From an uncultured Succinivibrio sp. (GTDB taxonomy: Bacteria > Pseudomonadota > Gammaproteobacteria > Enterobacterales > Succinivibrionaceae), in contig CAAGLL010000022.1 of assembly GCA_900770725.1 (NCBI GenBank), positions 1 through 48,827 of the forward strand: 48,827 nt of DNA. The letters are read 5' to 3'. The position numbers and the translations under genes are program-made. Below the pieces are notes generated by a model. That model was not told where the DNA came from. It did no database searches and was given only the letters and a program-made list of their open reading frames with translations. Shown here one piece after another: positions 1-7,041 of this stretch. The stretch's first letter is position 1, and each line of letters opens with the position of its first letter.

Positions 1-105
1 CATGAGTACGCCTCATGCCCTTCTGGCGAGAACTGCGGAGGCACCTCCTACCACGGCCCAATCTCAAACGCGCTATGGGACGATCTTCACGACTACACCT
101 ACTGA
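1..105 (+). CDS. C-terminal end of a small secreted protein (family copy A, partial)
   Basis: Frame 1 is open from the window edge to a TGA at 103-105 and encodes about 34 residues ending in WDDLHDYTY. The same ending, with few changes, closes copy B (WDDLHDFSY at 764-787). At the DNA level 16-86 and 701-771 are identical over 71 bases. This is therefore the tail of an upstream paralogue in the tandem family, not the start of a new gene. Two Cys lie in the visible part (CPSGENC). Its signal peptide, and any poly-G tract in it, lie outside the window. The function is unknown. Confidence 0.75.
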   Translation, partial: HEYASCPSGENCGGTSYHGPISNALWDDLHDYTY

Positions 106-121
106 CAAATCCTGCCCCTTT

Positions 122-148
122 GCCGCGCGGACCTATGGACCGCGCGGC
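122..148 (+). terminator. GC-rich hairpin between copies A and B
   Basis: GCCGCGCGG (122-130) and CCGCGCGGC (140-148) form a perfect 9-bp stem with a 9-base loop, 17 bases after the stop of copy A. There is no T tract after it. It could be a weak terminator for copy A or a structure in the leader of copy B. Confidence 0.4.
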
Positions 149-194
149 GCATCATTGGATCGCGGCGCCTATGCCGCTTCATCAGGACAAGCAA

Positions 195-790
195 ATGAAG
201 TTTTACAACTATCTGATATTAGGCATATTATTGCCTGGGGGGGGGTAAGCGCCTCAGCATCGGAGCACACCGCCAGCACGACTATCACAGTCCAGGCACC
301 TATCAAGATCGTGCGGCATCCCACCTTGAGGCTCTACCAGCAGTCGAGGGGACAGTTCCGCTGCGCCTGCTTCGGCCCCGTGGGCGGCGCGGGGCCGGAC
401 ACGGACTTCCTGCACGTCCAAGGAGTCAATCAGCTCTCAATCCGCTGGAAAGCAAGAAATCGCGTCTGCACGCGTTGGAAACAAGTCAGCTCGTCAACGG
501 GCCAGGGCGTGGGCAACGTCTGCGACAACTACGAGTGGAAGGACGTTGAGGAGCACGAGGACTATCTTTTAAGGGGAAGTGCCTGGATTCAGGTTAAGAA
601 CGAAAGCGGCTGGCTCGTCATGGATGGCAAGCGCGCCGAGTGGAGCACCATCCCTCGCGAGTACTCCTCGCATCAGGTTGCATACCATCAGTACGCGAAC
701 TGCCCTTCTGGCGAGAACTGCGGAGGCACCTCCTACCACGGCCCAATCTCAAACGCGCTATGGGACGATCTGCACGATTTCTCATACTGA
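195..790 (+). CDS. Phase-variable small secreted protein, copy B (tract G9, OFF in this sequence)
   Basis: From ATG 195 (preceded by AGGACA) the frame encodes a signal-peptide start, MKFYNYLILGILLP, then runs into nine G (237-245) and stops at TAA 246-248 after 17 residues. One more G (or two fewer) would join it to the long downstream frame: GGGVSASAS, then a mature protein of about 175 residues to TGA 788-790. The joined protein would be about 198 aa with an Ala-rich cleavage region. It shares the mature N-terminal pattern TTIxVxA with copy C and has six Cys (RCACF, RVC, NVC, ANC, ENC). The 3' end is nearly identical to copy A. I read this as an intact gene switched off by tract length. A frame reading through from before 195 without the signal peptide is open by chance. 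The function is unknown; export is inferred from the signal peptide. Confidence 0.7.
237..245 (+). repeat. Poly-G tract (G9) at codon 15 of copy B
   Basis: Nine consecutive G follow codon 14 (CCT, Pro) of the frame starting at 195. The in-frame length must be 3n+1 (7 or 10), as in copy C. With nine, translation ends at once in TAA. Confidence 0.9.
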
Positions 791-956
791 CCGATTTCCG
801 CCCCTTTGCCGCTCGGCCTTTTCGACTCGTGCGCCGCGCATGGCAGTCCTTGAGAAGGCTGTGGAGAAGATCAAGATCGCCTGACTGAAGGGCTTTGACA
901 GCTGATCCTGCCCCGTGCGCGGGCAGTCCCGCGCCGCCACGCGGGCAGAATGGACT

Positions 957-982
957 GGGGCGGCGGGTGTTCCGCCCGCCCC
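957..982 (+). other. GC-rich hairpin just upstream of copy C
   Basis: GGGGCGG (957-963) pairs with CCGCCCC (976-982) and ends about 10 bases before the ribosome binding site AGGAAGGA of copy C. It is not followed by T residues. It could shape the leader mRNA or be part of a weak terminator for copy B. Confidence 0.4.
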
Positions 983-1006
983 GGCAAACAGCAGGAAGGA
1001 AAATAA

Positions 1007-1381
1007 ATGAAGAAGACTTTGCTTTTGATATCAGCTATATATCTAGCTGGGGGGGGGGTGACAGCCCTCGCAAATGAGAGCGCGCAGACGACTATCAGCG
1101 TCGAGGCGTGTTCATGCCTCAAGTTCAAGCCGGGAAGAATCAAAGGCTATGGTTGCAACAGAGACGGAGGCTTTGACTATTCATCTCCTGGCGATTTTGA
1201 AAACAAATGGAAGGCAAACAGGTGCGGGGCTGAAAGCTATTTCGACGGCAACGTGACGAAGCTATGCAATTACAGCTTCAACGGGTTCCGCATCTGCAAC
1301 AGCGGCGATGAGATTTACATCTGCCCCAACATAATTGGAAGTTGCAAATACTACGAGCATGACAACAGCGGCAGCTACTGA
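1007..1381 (+). CDS. Phase-variable small secreted Cys-rich protein, copy C (tract G10, ON)
   Basis: ATG 1007 has a good ribosome binding site (AGGAAGGA, about 7 bases upstream). The protein is 124 aa. Residues 1-23 are a signal peptide: charged start MKKT, a hydrophobic stretch, then Gly-Gly-Gly-Val and a likely cleavage after ALA. The three Gly come from a ten-G tract (1049-1058) that keeps this copy in frame. The mature part of about 100 residues has nine Cys and many Asn, Gly and Tyr, suggesting a disulfide-bonded secreted or surface protein. The first 37 or so codons are nearly identical to copy D, while the rest diverges. Copy B shares only the signal-peptide layout and the TTIxVxA start. 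I do not recognise a known family. Confidence 0.75.
   Translation: MKKTLLLISAIYLAGGGVTALANESAQTTISVEACSCLKFKPGRIKGYGCNRDGGFDYSSPGDFENKWKANRCGAESYFDGNVTKLCNYSFNGFRICNSGDEIYICPNIIGSCKYYEHDNSGSY
1049..1058 (+). repeat. Poly-G tract (G10) at codon 15 of copy C
   Basis: Ten G follow codon 14 (GCT, Ala). This length gives GGG GGG GGG GTG and leaves the 124-codon frame open, so the gene reads ON. Confidence 0.9.
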
Positions 1382-1519
1382 TCCACCATTCAAAATTCCG
1401 GCCGTCAGGGCATTTTCCTGCCCCGCGCAAGGAAGGTGGCCACCCCCACCCTGCACTATATTCAATGCTGCGGCAGCCACGGCCGCCATTGTTAACCAAT
1501 CGAACGCAAGAGGAACCAA

Positions 1520-1881
1520 ATGAAAAGAATTTTGTTTTTGATATCAGCTATATATCTAGCTGGGGGGGGTGACAGCCCTCGCAAATGAGAGTGCGCAGAC
1601 GACCATCAGCGTCGAGGCGTGCGGGTGCATCAAAGTAAAACCAGGGCACTTCCAAGGGACAGGACCAAGGGCCAGGAGGATCTAATGACTGTGCGTTCGA
1701 CTACACGAGCGCAGAGGATTGGGCTAGAAAACTCAAATCCAATCATTCATGATACACCTTCTTCTGGGACGGTCCCTATGAATGCCGCTATACCTACTAC
1801 TGGATCGTAAGTGCAGATGAGAACGGCCTTTATGCCGAACCTACCTATTCTGGTTCATGCCGGCACGTAGATAGCAATTGA
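1520..1881 (+). pseudogene. Copy D of the phase-variable family (tract G8, OFF, further damaged)
   Basis: ATG 1520 follows AGAGGAA and encodes nearly the same signal peptide as copy C. The eight-G tract (1562-1569) pushes translation to TGA 1586-1588 after 22 residues. With ten G the frame would continue as VTALANES, as in copy C, but it ends at TAA 1683-1685. A homologous continuation appears in frame 1 from about 1681 (SNDCAFDYTSAEDW, compare FDYSSPGDF in copy C). It is then broken by an in-frame TGA at 1750-1752 and runs on to TGA 1879-1881 with a sensible Tyr/Cys-rich tail. So beyond the tract there is a second frameshift near 1640-1680 and a nonsense codon. Most likely a decayed copy; it might still serve as a sequence donor for its neighbours. 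Confidence 0.6.
1562..1569 (+). repeat. Poly-G tract (G8) at codon 15 of copy D
   Basis: Eight G follow codon 14 (GCT), the same position as in copies B and C. The length is two short of the in-frame length 10. Confidence 0.9.
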
Positions 1882-1899
1882 CCCTGCCCTACTTCATGC

Positions 1900-1922
1900 A
1901 GGCGGCCTTTTGGGCCGCCTTT
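1900..1922 (+). terminator. Intrinsic terminator after copy D
   Basis: AGGCGGCC (1900-1907), loop TTTTG, GGCCGCCT (1913-1920), then TT. It lies 19 bases after the last stop of the tandem family and closes the array. Confidence 0.7.
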
Positions 1923-2150
1923 CCACCCTCTAAAATACAACGCTCTGTGCACTAATACACTATACGTGCATTATATGCAGCAAATATTTTTTGATAGATT
2001 CCAAAATATTAGTTAAATAACGCTACAAATGTAACTCAGAATATTGATCTATTTGCACACGAATACTATTTTTCAAGCATGAAGTGTTTTTGAGGAAACG
2101 AAACTCAAATCTTTCCCCGAAACCTGTTTTCAAAAACACGAGGCCATGCC
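1923..2150. other. AT-rich intergenic region
   Basis: About 230 bases that are clearly more AT-rich than the surroundings, with many TAT and ATT runs. I see no open frame and no convincing promoter pair. It most likely holds the promoter of the small membrane protein and lipoprotein that follow. The sharp drop in GC fits transferred DNA. Confidence 0.4.
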
Positions 2151-2345
2151 ATGAACGCATATTCAATCCTTAGCGCGCTGTTTCGCTTCTCAAGCGACTT
2201 CGTCAGCGCCGCCTTCATCCTCCTCTGCGCTGTTACAATTGTCTCGGCGCAAAGCGACCTGCTCTGCTCGTTCTTCGCGCCGTTCTTGCAGTTCGCAAGC
2301 CAGATCACGGCGGTGCGCGGACTGCTGCTGTTCGTAAGGAAATAA
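2151..2345 (+). CDS. Small hydrophobic protein, possible membrane protein
   Basis: A 64-aa frame starts at ATG 2151 behind GAGG (spacing about 6). A hydrophobic stretch at roughly residues 17-35 (VSAAFILLCAVTIVSA) could be one membrane segment. It ends 21 bases before the lipoprotein start, so the two may be co-transcribed. An open frame on the other strand covers the same bases, but it has no clear ribosome binding site. No family recognised. Confidence 0.4.
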   Translation: MNAYSILSALFRFSSDFVSAAFILLCAVTIVSAQSDLLCSFFAPFLQFASQITAVRGLLLFVRK

Positions 2346-2366
2346 ATCAAACTTCAGGTGCTCGAG

Positions 2367-3446
2367 ATGATCATGAAAGCAGGAATGATGCTGGCGGCGG
2401 CATTAGGCGCTGCGGTTCTTAGCGGATGCGGCTCAACGGAGAATACCGGATATGGGCCAAGCGATGCGGCTCCATCCGCTGAGGAAGCTGATGAAGGAGT
2501 TCTGGAAAACAAGTTTGCATCCCAAGTGATGGATCTCGGAACCATTGATGGCTTTGAGCCAAGGGATTACTTCTTTTCAGCGTTCCGAATGAGGCAGTGT
2601 TACTTGGCAGACGGATCTTCCTCCGAGTGCAACAACGCCAAGGCAAAAGTGCGTGGGATCATGCGTGGTCTTGATGCCAGATGCTACTTGGCAGGCGATG
2701 GGAAATCCTGCACACGGCTCGGGGAGATGATCGATGACTTTTATGATGATCAAAAATATTACTGGCTGTACAAGCAAGCCATGGAGATCCCTGTAGAGGC
2801 ACCAGTCAACACATATGAGTTTGGAAAAGAAATCAATCCTTTTCAGGCATGGCTTGACCTTCCATCCGTCCAGCTTTCGGATCACTACTTTGAGTATTCT
2901 AAAATTCAGAGAAAAGAGGTTCCAATCTTCGAATACAGAACAATAATCAGCAAAAAAGCCTGTTATGCAAAGGATCCGGATCCCTCGGCATGCGCAAGGT
3001 ACGCTCTCCATGAAGTTCAGGCCGCTGACAGGATCTCGCAGCTTGAGAGGGGATACCGTCTGGGGGATCCCTTGGCGGCAAATGTGCTTTTCCAGATATA
3101 TGGGGGGATCGGCAACGCAAGTCGTCCTTTTTCAACTCCGAAGGGAAAAGATCTTCGCCAATACAAAGACCTAGCTAAATCTTGGTTCTATCTTAAGGAA
3201 ACATGCAGGCTTTCCGGCACCCCTGAGCTATGCAACGGCATAACTTCAAAAAATGTCTGGAATTACAAGAAGAAACTTGGCGATTTCAAATGGGTTTACC
3301 CCTCTTGGGGTATGGACGAGTTCTTTGCCAGAGGCAGGAAGCCTTGGCTTACCAAGGAACCGTATGGCGCAAAGCTCCATGTGCCTTATGATTTCTGGCA
3401 AGGAGTTTGTTTATTATGGGATCGGCCAGGCGAAGATTGCTGGTAG
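2367..3446 (+). CDS. Lipoprotein with Hcp/Sel1-like cysteine pattern
   Basis: A 359-aa protein. ATG 2367 is chosen because AGG lies 8 bases upstream; a GTG at 2358 would add three residues. The N-terminus is a lipoprotein signal with lipobox LSGC (Cys21). The +2 residue is Gly, which in enterobacteria points to the outer membrane. Four short Cys pairs occur along the chain: CYLADGSSSEC, CYLAGDGKSC, CYAKDPDPSAC and CRLSGTPELC, each with 8-9 residues between Cys. This resembles the disulfide-closed helix pairs of Helicobacter cysteine-rich proteins (Sel1-like repeats), although the intervening helices are poorly conserved. Likely a periplasmic or surface protein-interaction module. Its position between the phase-variable family and traG suggests it is element cargo. 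Family call by eye only. Confidence 0.6.
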   Translation: MIMKAGMMLAAALGAAVLSGCGSTENTGYGPSDAAPSAEEADEGVLENKFASQVMDLGTIDGFEPRDYFFSAFRMRQCYLADGSSSECNNAKAKVRGIMRGLDARCYLAGDGKSCTRLGEMIDDFYDDQKYYWLYKQAMEIPVEAPVNTYEFGKEINPFQAWLDLPSVQLSDHYFEYSKIQRKEVPIFEYRTIISKKACYAKDPDPSACARYALHEVQAADRISQLERGYRLGDPLAANVLFQIYGGIGNASRPFSTPKGKDLRQYKDLAKSWFYLKETCRLSGTPELCNGITSKNVWNYKKKLGDFKWVYPSWGMDEFFARGRKPWLTKEPYGAKLHVPYDFWQGVCLLWDRPGEDCW

Positions 3447-3485
3447 CTGCTGATGCGGCCAGTTTGGTGACAAATTACTTAAAGG

Positions 3486-3512
3486 AAACCGCCGATCACG
3501 GCGGTTTTCTTT
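3486..3512. terminator. Terminator between the lipoprotein gene and traG
   Basis: AAACCGCCG (3486-3494), loop ATCA, CGGCGGTTT (3499-3507), then TCTTTT on the plus strand. Both convergent genes end here; the A-rich left flank lets it work in the minus direction too. Confidence 0.8.
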
Positions 3513-3516
3513 TGAT

Positions 3517-6500
3517 TTAAAACGGCGAGCCGGGCATGCCTCCGTCCCCACCGCCAGTGTTGCCGTTCTTCTTCCTGCCTAGCATGGCGTTCTTGTCCTG
3601 CGCGCCTTGCAGCACGTGCGTGGAATTAACCTTGGACGTGGCCTTGCCTGCCGAGTCGATCGCATGGATCACTCCATCCTGATCGTTCTTGTCAAGGTTT
3701 GAGAAGGCGTCACGGACTTTCTGCTCGGAACTGGCAAGGTGCGCGTTGACCTGATCGGAATACTGCCGCGCCTCGGATGCGGCCTTTACTTCGTCCTGGT
3801 ATTTGCCAAGTTCGGTCGGGCGCACTCCGCCGCCCAGCAGCGGGGATGCGTGCCCATGGTATTTCTGGTTGACCAGATTAACGCCTTTCTCTTGTATGAC
3901 CTTGAGGCCAAGCCCCTCGTACTGTGCCTTCATCCTGTCAAAAACCGCCGCAGCCTGGGCGGGATCCCCGTTAACTCCGAGGTTCGGCAGGGCCTCGTTC
4001 GCCCTATCGGCGGCAAAGGTGCTCACAGCGTCCCCCAAATCGTGTCCGTTCTCCTCCCAGCGCTTCATGATTGAGTTGTAGGCCTGCTCGCTTTCCTTGG
4101 TCGATCCAAACCAGCCGTTAAGAAGTCCGCCGGTTCCCAGTGCTCCAGCCCTCTCCTTCATGCCGCTTCCCGCATCTCCTGCGATGGTCGTCGTGCCGTG
4201 CGCCTCCCGGCCCTCCCGTGCGGACTCTTCAAGACCGGCGTCAATTGTCGGAAGACGCTTCTCCGTCTGGGCGTCTATCAGCTCGTTCGCCTTCTGCTTG
4301 GTGCCCTCAACCTTCTTGCGGCCCCAATCCTCGGCAGATGTCATTGCCCTTTGTCCTGAAGCCTGCACGCCCGCCGCTCCTCCTGCCAGCACTTTTGCTG
4401 CAGGGCCGGCGTTTGTGGCTATCTGGTTGTATCCAGCCTGCGCGCCTCCTGCCAGCCTGCCAAGCTGCGCCCCGATGGCCGCCCTGTCCACGCCGGTCCT
4501 GTTGACCGGCGATGTTAATTCGACTCCGGCGAATCCGCCATGATAGGCTGTGCTCAAGGACATCTGCTGCTCGGCGGATCCTTTTCGTGAAATGAGATCC
4601 GCCGCAGCCATCAGCTCAGCGTTGACAGCATCGCCAGCCGCCGCGTCCATGTAATAGTTTTGGAGGGCCTGATAATCAGCATTGTATTTGTCCATCAATG
4701 GCCTGGCCGTCTGTATCACAGCTCCTCTTCCTCCGTTCCTGTTAATTTCCCTGGCGAGCTGGTCGAGAGCAATATTCTCGGTGAAGCCGAACTTTTGATC
4801 CATTTGCTTCGATTCCAAGTACGAATCGGATGACTGCTCCACATCTGATGCCTGCCGCATCAGTTTTCCCTCCTGAGAGGCAGAATTGGTGGCCGCCTGC
4901 TTGAACATCTGGTTGGTCGTCAAGCTGCCTGCCACGCTCGTCGCAACCTCATTGGAAAACTGCTTGTCATAGAGGGCCTTGTTGCTTGAGTCTTGGGCAA
5001 ACTCCTCAAGAGCGTTCGACGAAAGGTTTTTGACATGGTTTTTTTCGTTCTCGAAAGAGCCGCCGCCCCACATATCGGCCACACTGTATCCAGCCTTGAA
5101 CCCCATTGCCAGCTTCGAGGCAATCGAATAAGCGTCTCCTCTGCTCATGCTGTCCCCGAACCTCTGCTGAAGCCCGTTCGCAAGCTGATCCATCGTTCCC
5201 TGGGACTCCGTGCTCATTCCAGATTTTGAATTTTGGAAGGCGGCTTGGACTGCCTGCTCTCCCCCAACGCTCAGGTTCTTGCTCCAGCCGGTTCCAAGCG
5301 AAGCTGCGAAGCTGGACGCATACTGGCTCACGCTGTTCATTGCCGCGACGGTTGAATTGCTAAGTCCATGCGAAAGCGATATGGATCCCAGCTCGTAACC
5401 TCCGGTCTTCGCCACGCCTTCCGCTCCGGTGGCCCCCGGCAGCCCCTGGAACACCGGCCCGTTCTGCATCGCGTCCGGAACCATGGCCTTTTCGTTGATG
5501 AAGTCGCCGCCAGACATGCGGTTCGTGAACGCGGTGAGCGCGTACATCGAGCCGGAGAACAGGAACAGCGTCAGCACCGGAATGAGGGAAAGAAACAAGC
5601 CGGAATGGGCGATCCAGTCTGACGTTACATCCGCGAGCTTGTTGACCGTGTAGATCGAGTCGAACGCCGCGCCGTTGGAGTAGTCATTGGACAGTCCCCT
5701 CAATTCGAGCACGCCGCGCGAAAGCGCCGAGTACATGTAGTTGTTGACGATGGCCATCACCGGCAGCCACGACTGCACCCACAGCAGCAGCATGAAGTAC
5801 TTGAGCGCCAGCTTGATGCCGAACACGCCCATCATGAGCAGGATGCCTGCGAACGGCGCGATGCCGTAGGCGAACGCCTCGATGAAGGCCATGCACGGAC
5901 GCGCTGCGTTCTTGAAGAGCTCGCCCTCCGAGGCGAACTGCATGTTGCGCTGCCTTCTGGCGTTGTTGATCACTGTTGCCGAGGTGAAGTCGCGCATGTC
6001 GGCAAAGAACTTCTGCTGCCCAAGATAAAGCATGTCGTCCCAGATGGAGGCCTGGGCGAGCTTCATGGCCTCGTCGCTTTCGAGGGCTAGGAACTGGAGC
6101 GCGCTGTTGACGCGATCCAGGCCTGAGCCGATCGCGGCAGTTTTCCCGGAGTTCGGGTCAACCCCGCTGCGTTCCTGATCCACGACGGAGTTGATTGCAC
6201 GGGACAGGGCCACGCCGTTGAGCCTCTCCATCATTCCCGTGATCGCCTCGTAGGCGTCTGCGCATGTCATGTTCTCGCAGTTTTTGCCATTGCCCCTGCA
6301 AACTCTTGTGAAGTAGTTGGGGCTGTTGAGCGCGATCGCGTTGGTGCGGCTGTCCGCGCCGTTGTTCGACACAGAGGCATGGTATATGCCGTCAAAGGTC
6401 TTGTAACGGAGCTGGACGGCCTTCAAGGTGCAGTCCTTCACATAGTTGGAGGCCGAATACCTGAAGTCGGCTGGATCGCCAGCGGTGGTGGAAGATCCCG

Positions 6501-7023
6501 CCCCGGTCGAGCCGGTGGTGTTTCCGTTCGCCACGTTGATGGCGTTCATCAGCGTGTCGCTCGATCCGATGCGCGAGAAGGCGTTGAGGACATAGAGCGC
6601 GTCGCCAAACGGCGAGCCATTCCCGCCCGCCCCGGTGAGGGTGCTGTTCGCGTAGGGGGACTGGAAGGCCTGCTCGAACACCTTGGTGAGCCCGTACCCG
6701 ATGTTGGAGATGGCGACGCCCGTGAAGGCCACGCCGGAGGGCACGTTGCTCACCGGGCGCATCTCGCCCGAGTACACGTCCTGGATGACCACCTGGCTCT
6801 TGCTGCCGAAGAAGAAGGTGTAGGCGATCACGCACACGGTGAAGGCCGGAAGGTTGAAGCCCTTTTGCGTCAGCACGGACTCGAAGCCCATGATGATCAC
6901 GCCGAGCAGCCCGCCTATGGTGACTGCCGCCGTGAAGTCGCCGGTGTTGCAGACCATCGCGATTGCGGTGAGGACGTGCTCGAGGATCAGCGGATCCCCG
7001 ACCGAGTAGATAGTGTTGTCCAT
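3517..7023 (-). CDS. traG: Conjugal transfer protein TraG (F-type T4SS, mating pair stabilisation)
   Basis: 1168 aa, longer than F-plasmid TraG (938 aa). In F systems TraG is an inner-membrane protein needed for pilus assembly and mating-pair stabilisation. Hydrophobic segments lie at about residues 30-50, 60-75, 378-425 and 470-500. They are followed by a long hydrophilic Ala/Gly/Gln-rich C-terminal region (about 510-1168), where the extra length sits. The start at 7023 has GGGGGAGG four bases upstream. It follows traH by 18 bases, so the two are one transcript. The order traF-traH-traG matches F, without trbB. The C-terminal part carries a very Gly-rich tail. The call rests on the N-terminal conservation and gene order. 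Confidence 0.88.
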   Translation of the reverse strand: MDNTIYSVGDPLILEHVLTAIAMVCNTGDFTAAVTIGGLLGVIIMGFESVLTQKGFNLPAFTVCVIAYTFFFGSKSQVVIQDVYSGEMRPVSNVPSGVAFTGVAISNIGYGLTKVFEQAFQSPYANSTLTGAGGNGSPFGDALYVLNAFSRIGSSDTLMNAINVANGNTTGSTGAGSSTTAGDPADFRYSASNYVKDCTLKAVQLRYKTFDGIYHASVSNNGADSRTNAIALNSPNYFTRVCRGNGKNCENMTCADAYEAITGMMERLNGVALSRAINSVVDQERSGVDPNSGKTAAIGSGLDRVNSALQFLALESDEAMKLAQASIWDDMLYLGQQKFFADMRDFTSATVINNARRQRNMQFASEGELFKNAARPCMAFIEAFAYGIAPFAGILLMMGVFGIKLALKYFMLLLWVQSWLPVMAIVNNYMYSALSRGVLELRGLSNDYSNGAAFDSIYTVNKLADVTSDWIAHSGLFLSLIPVLTLFLFSGSMYALTAFTNRMSGGDFINEKAMVPDAMQNGPVFQGLPGATGAEGVAKTGGYELGSISLSHGLSNSTVAAMNSVSQYASSFAASLGTGWSKNLSVGGEQAVQAAFQNSKSGMSTESQGTMDQLANGLQQRFGDSMSRGDAYSIASKLAMGFKAGYSVADMWGGGSFENEKNHVKNLSSNALEEFAQDSSNKALYDKQFSNEVATSVAGSLTTNQMFKQAATNSASQEGKLMRQASDVEQSSDSYLESKQMDQKFGFTENIALDQLAREINRNGGRGAVIQTARPLMDKYNADYQALQNYYMDAAAGDAVNAELMAAADLISRKGSAEQQMSLSTAYHGGFAGVELTSPVNRTGVDRAAIGAQLGRLAGGAQAGYNQIATNAGPAAKVLAGGAAGVQASGQRAMTSAEDWGRKKVEGTKQKANELIDAQTEKRLPTIDAGLEESAREGREAHGTTTIAGDAGSGMKERAGALGTGGLLNGWFGSTKESEQAYNSIMKRWEENGHDLGDAVSTFAADRANEALPNLGVNGDPAQAAAVFDRMKAQYEGLGLKVIQEKGVNLVNQKYHGHASPLLGGGVRPTELGKYQDEVKAASEARQYSDQVNAHLASSEQKVRDAFSNLDKNDQDGVIHAIDSAGKATSKVNSTHVLQGAQDKNAMLGRKKNGNTGGGDGGMPGSPF

Positions 7024-7041
7024 GCGGCCTCCCCCGCTTCC

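Noticed and set aside
2..194. Open frame continuing copy B leftwards to the window edge
   Set aside because: It overlaps the real end of copy A in another frame, has no signal peptide or ribosome binding site, and only the part after the G tract matches the family.
237..1569. Poly-G length differences as pure sequencing error
   Set aside because: This cannot be excluded from one sequence, but three tracts at the same codon, each in an otherwise open or near-open frame, are better explained by real phase variation.
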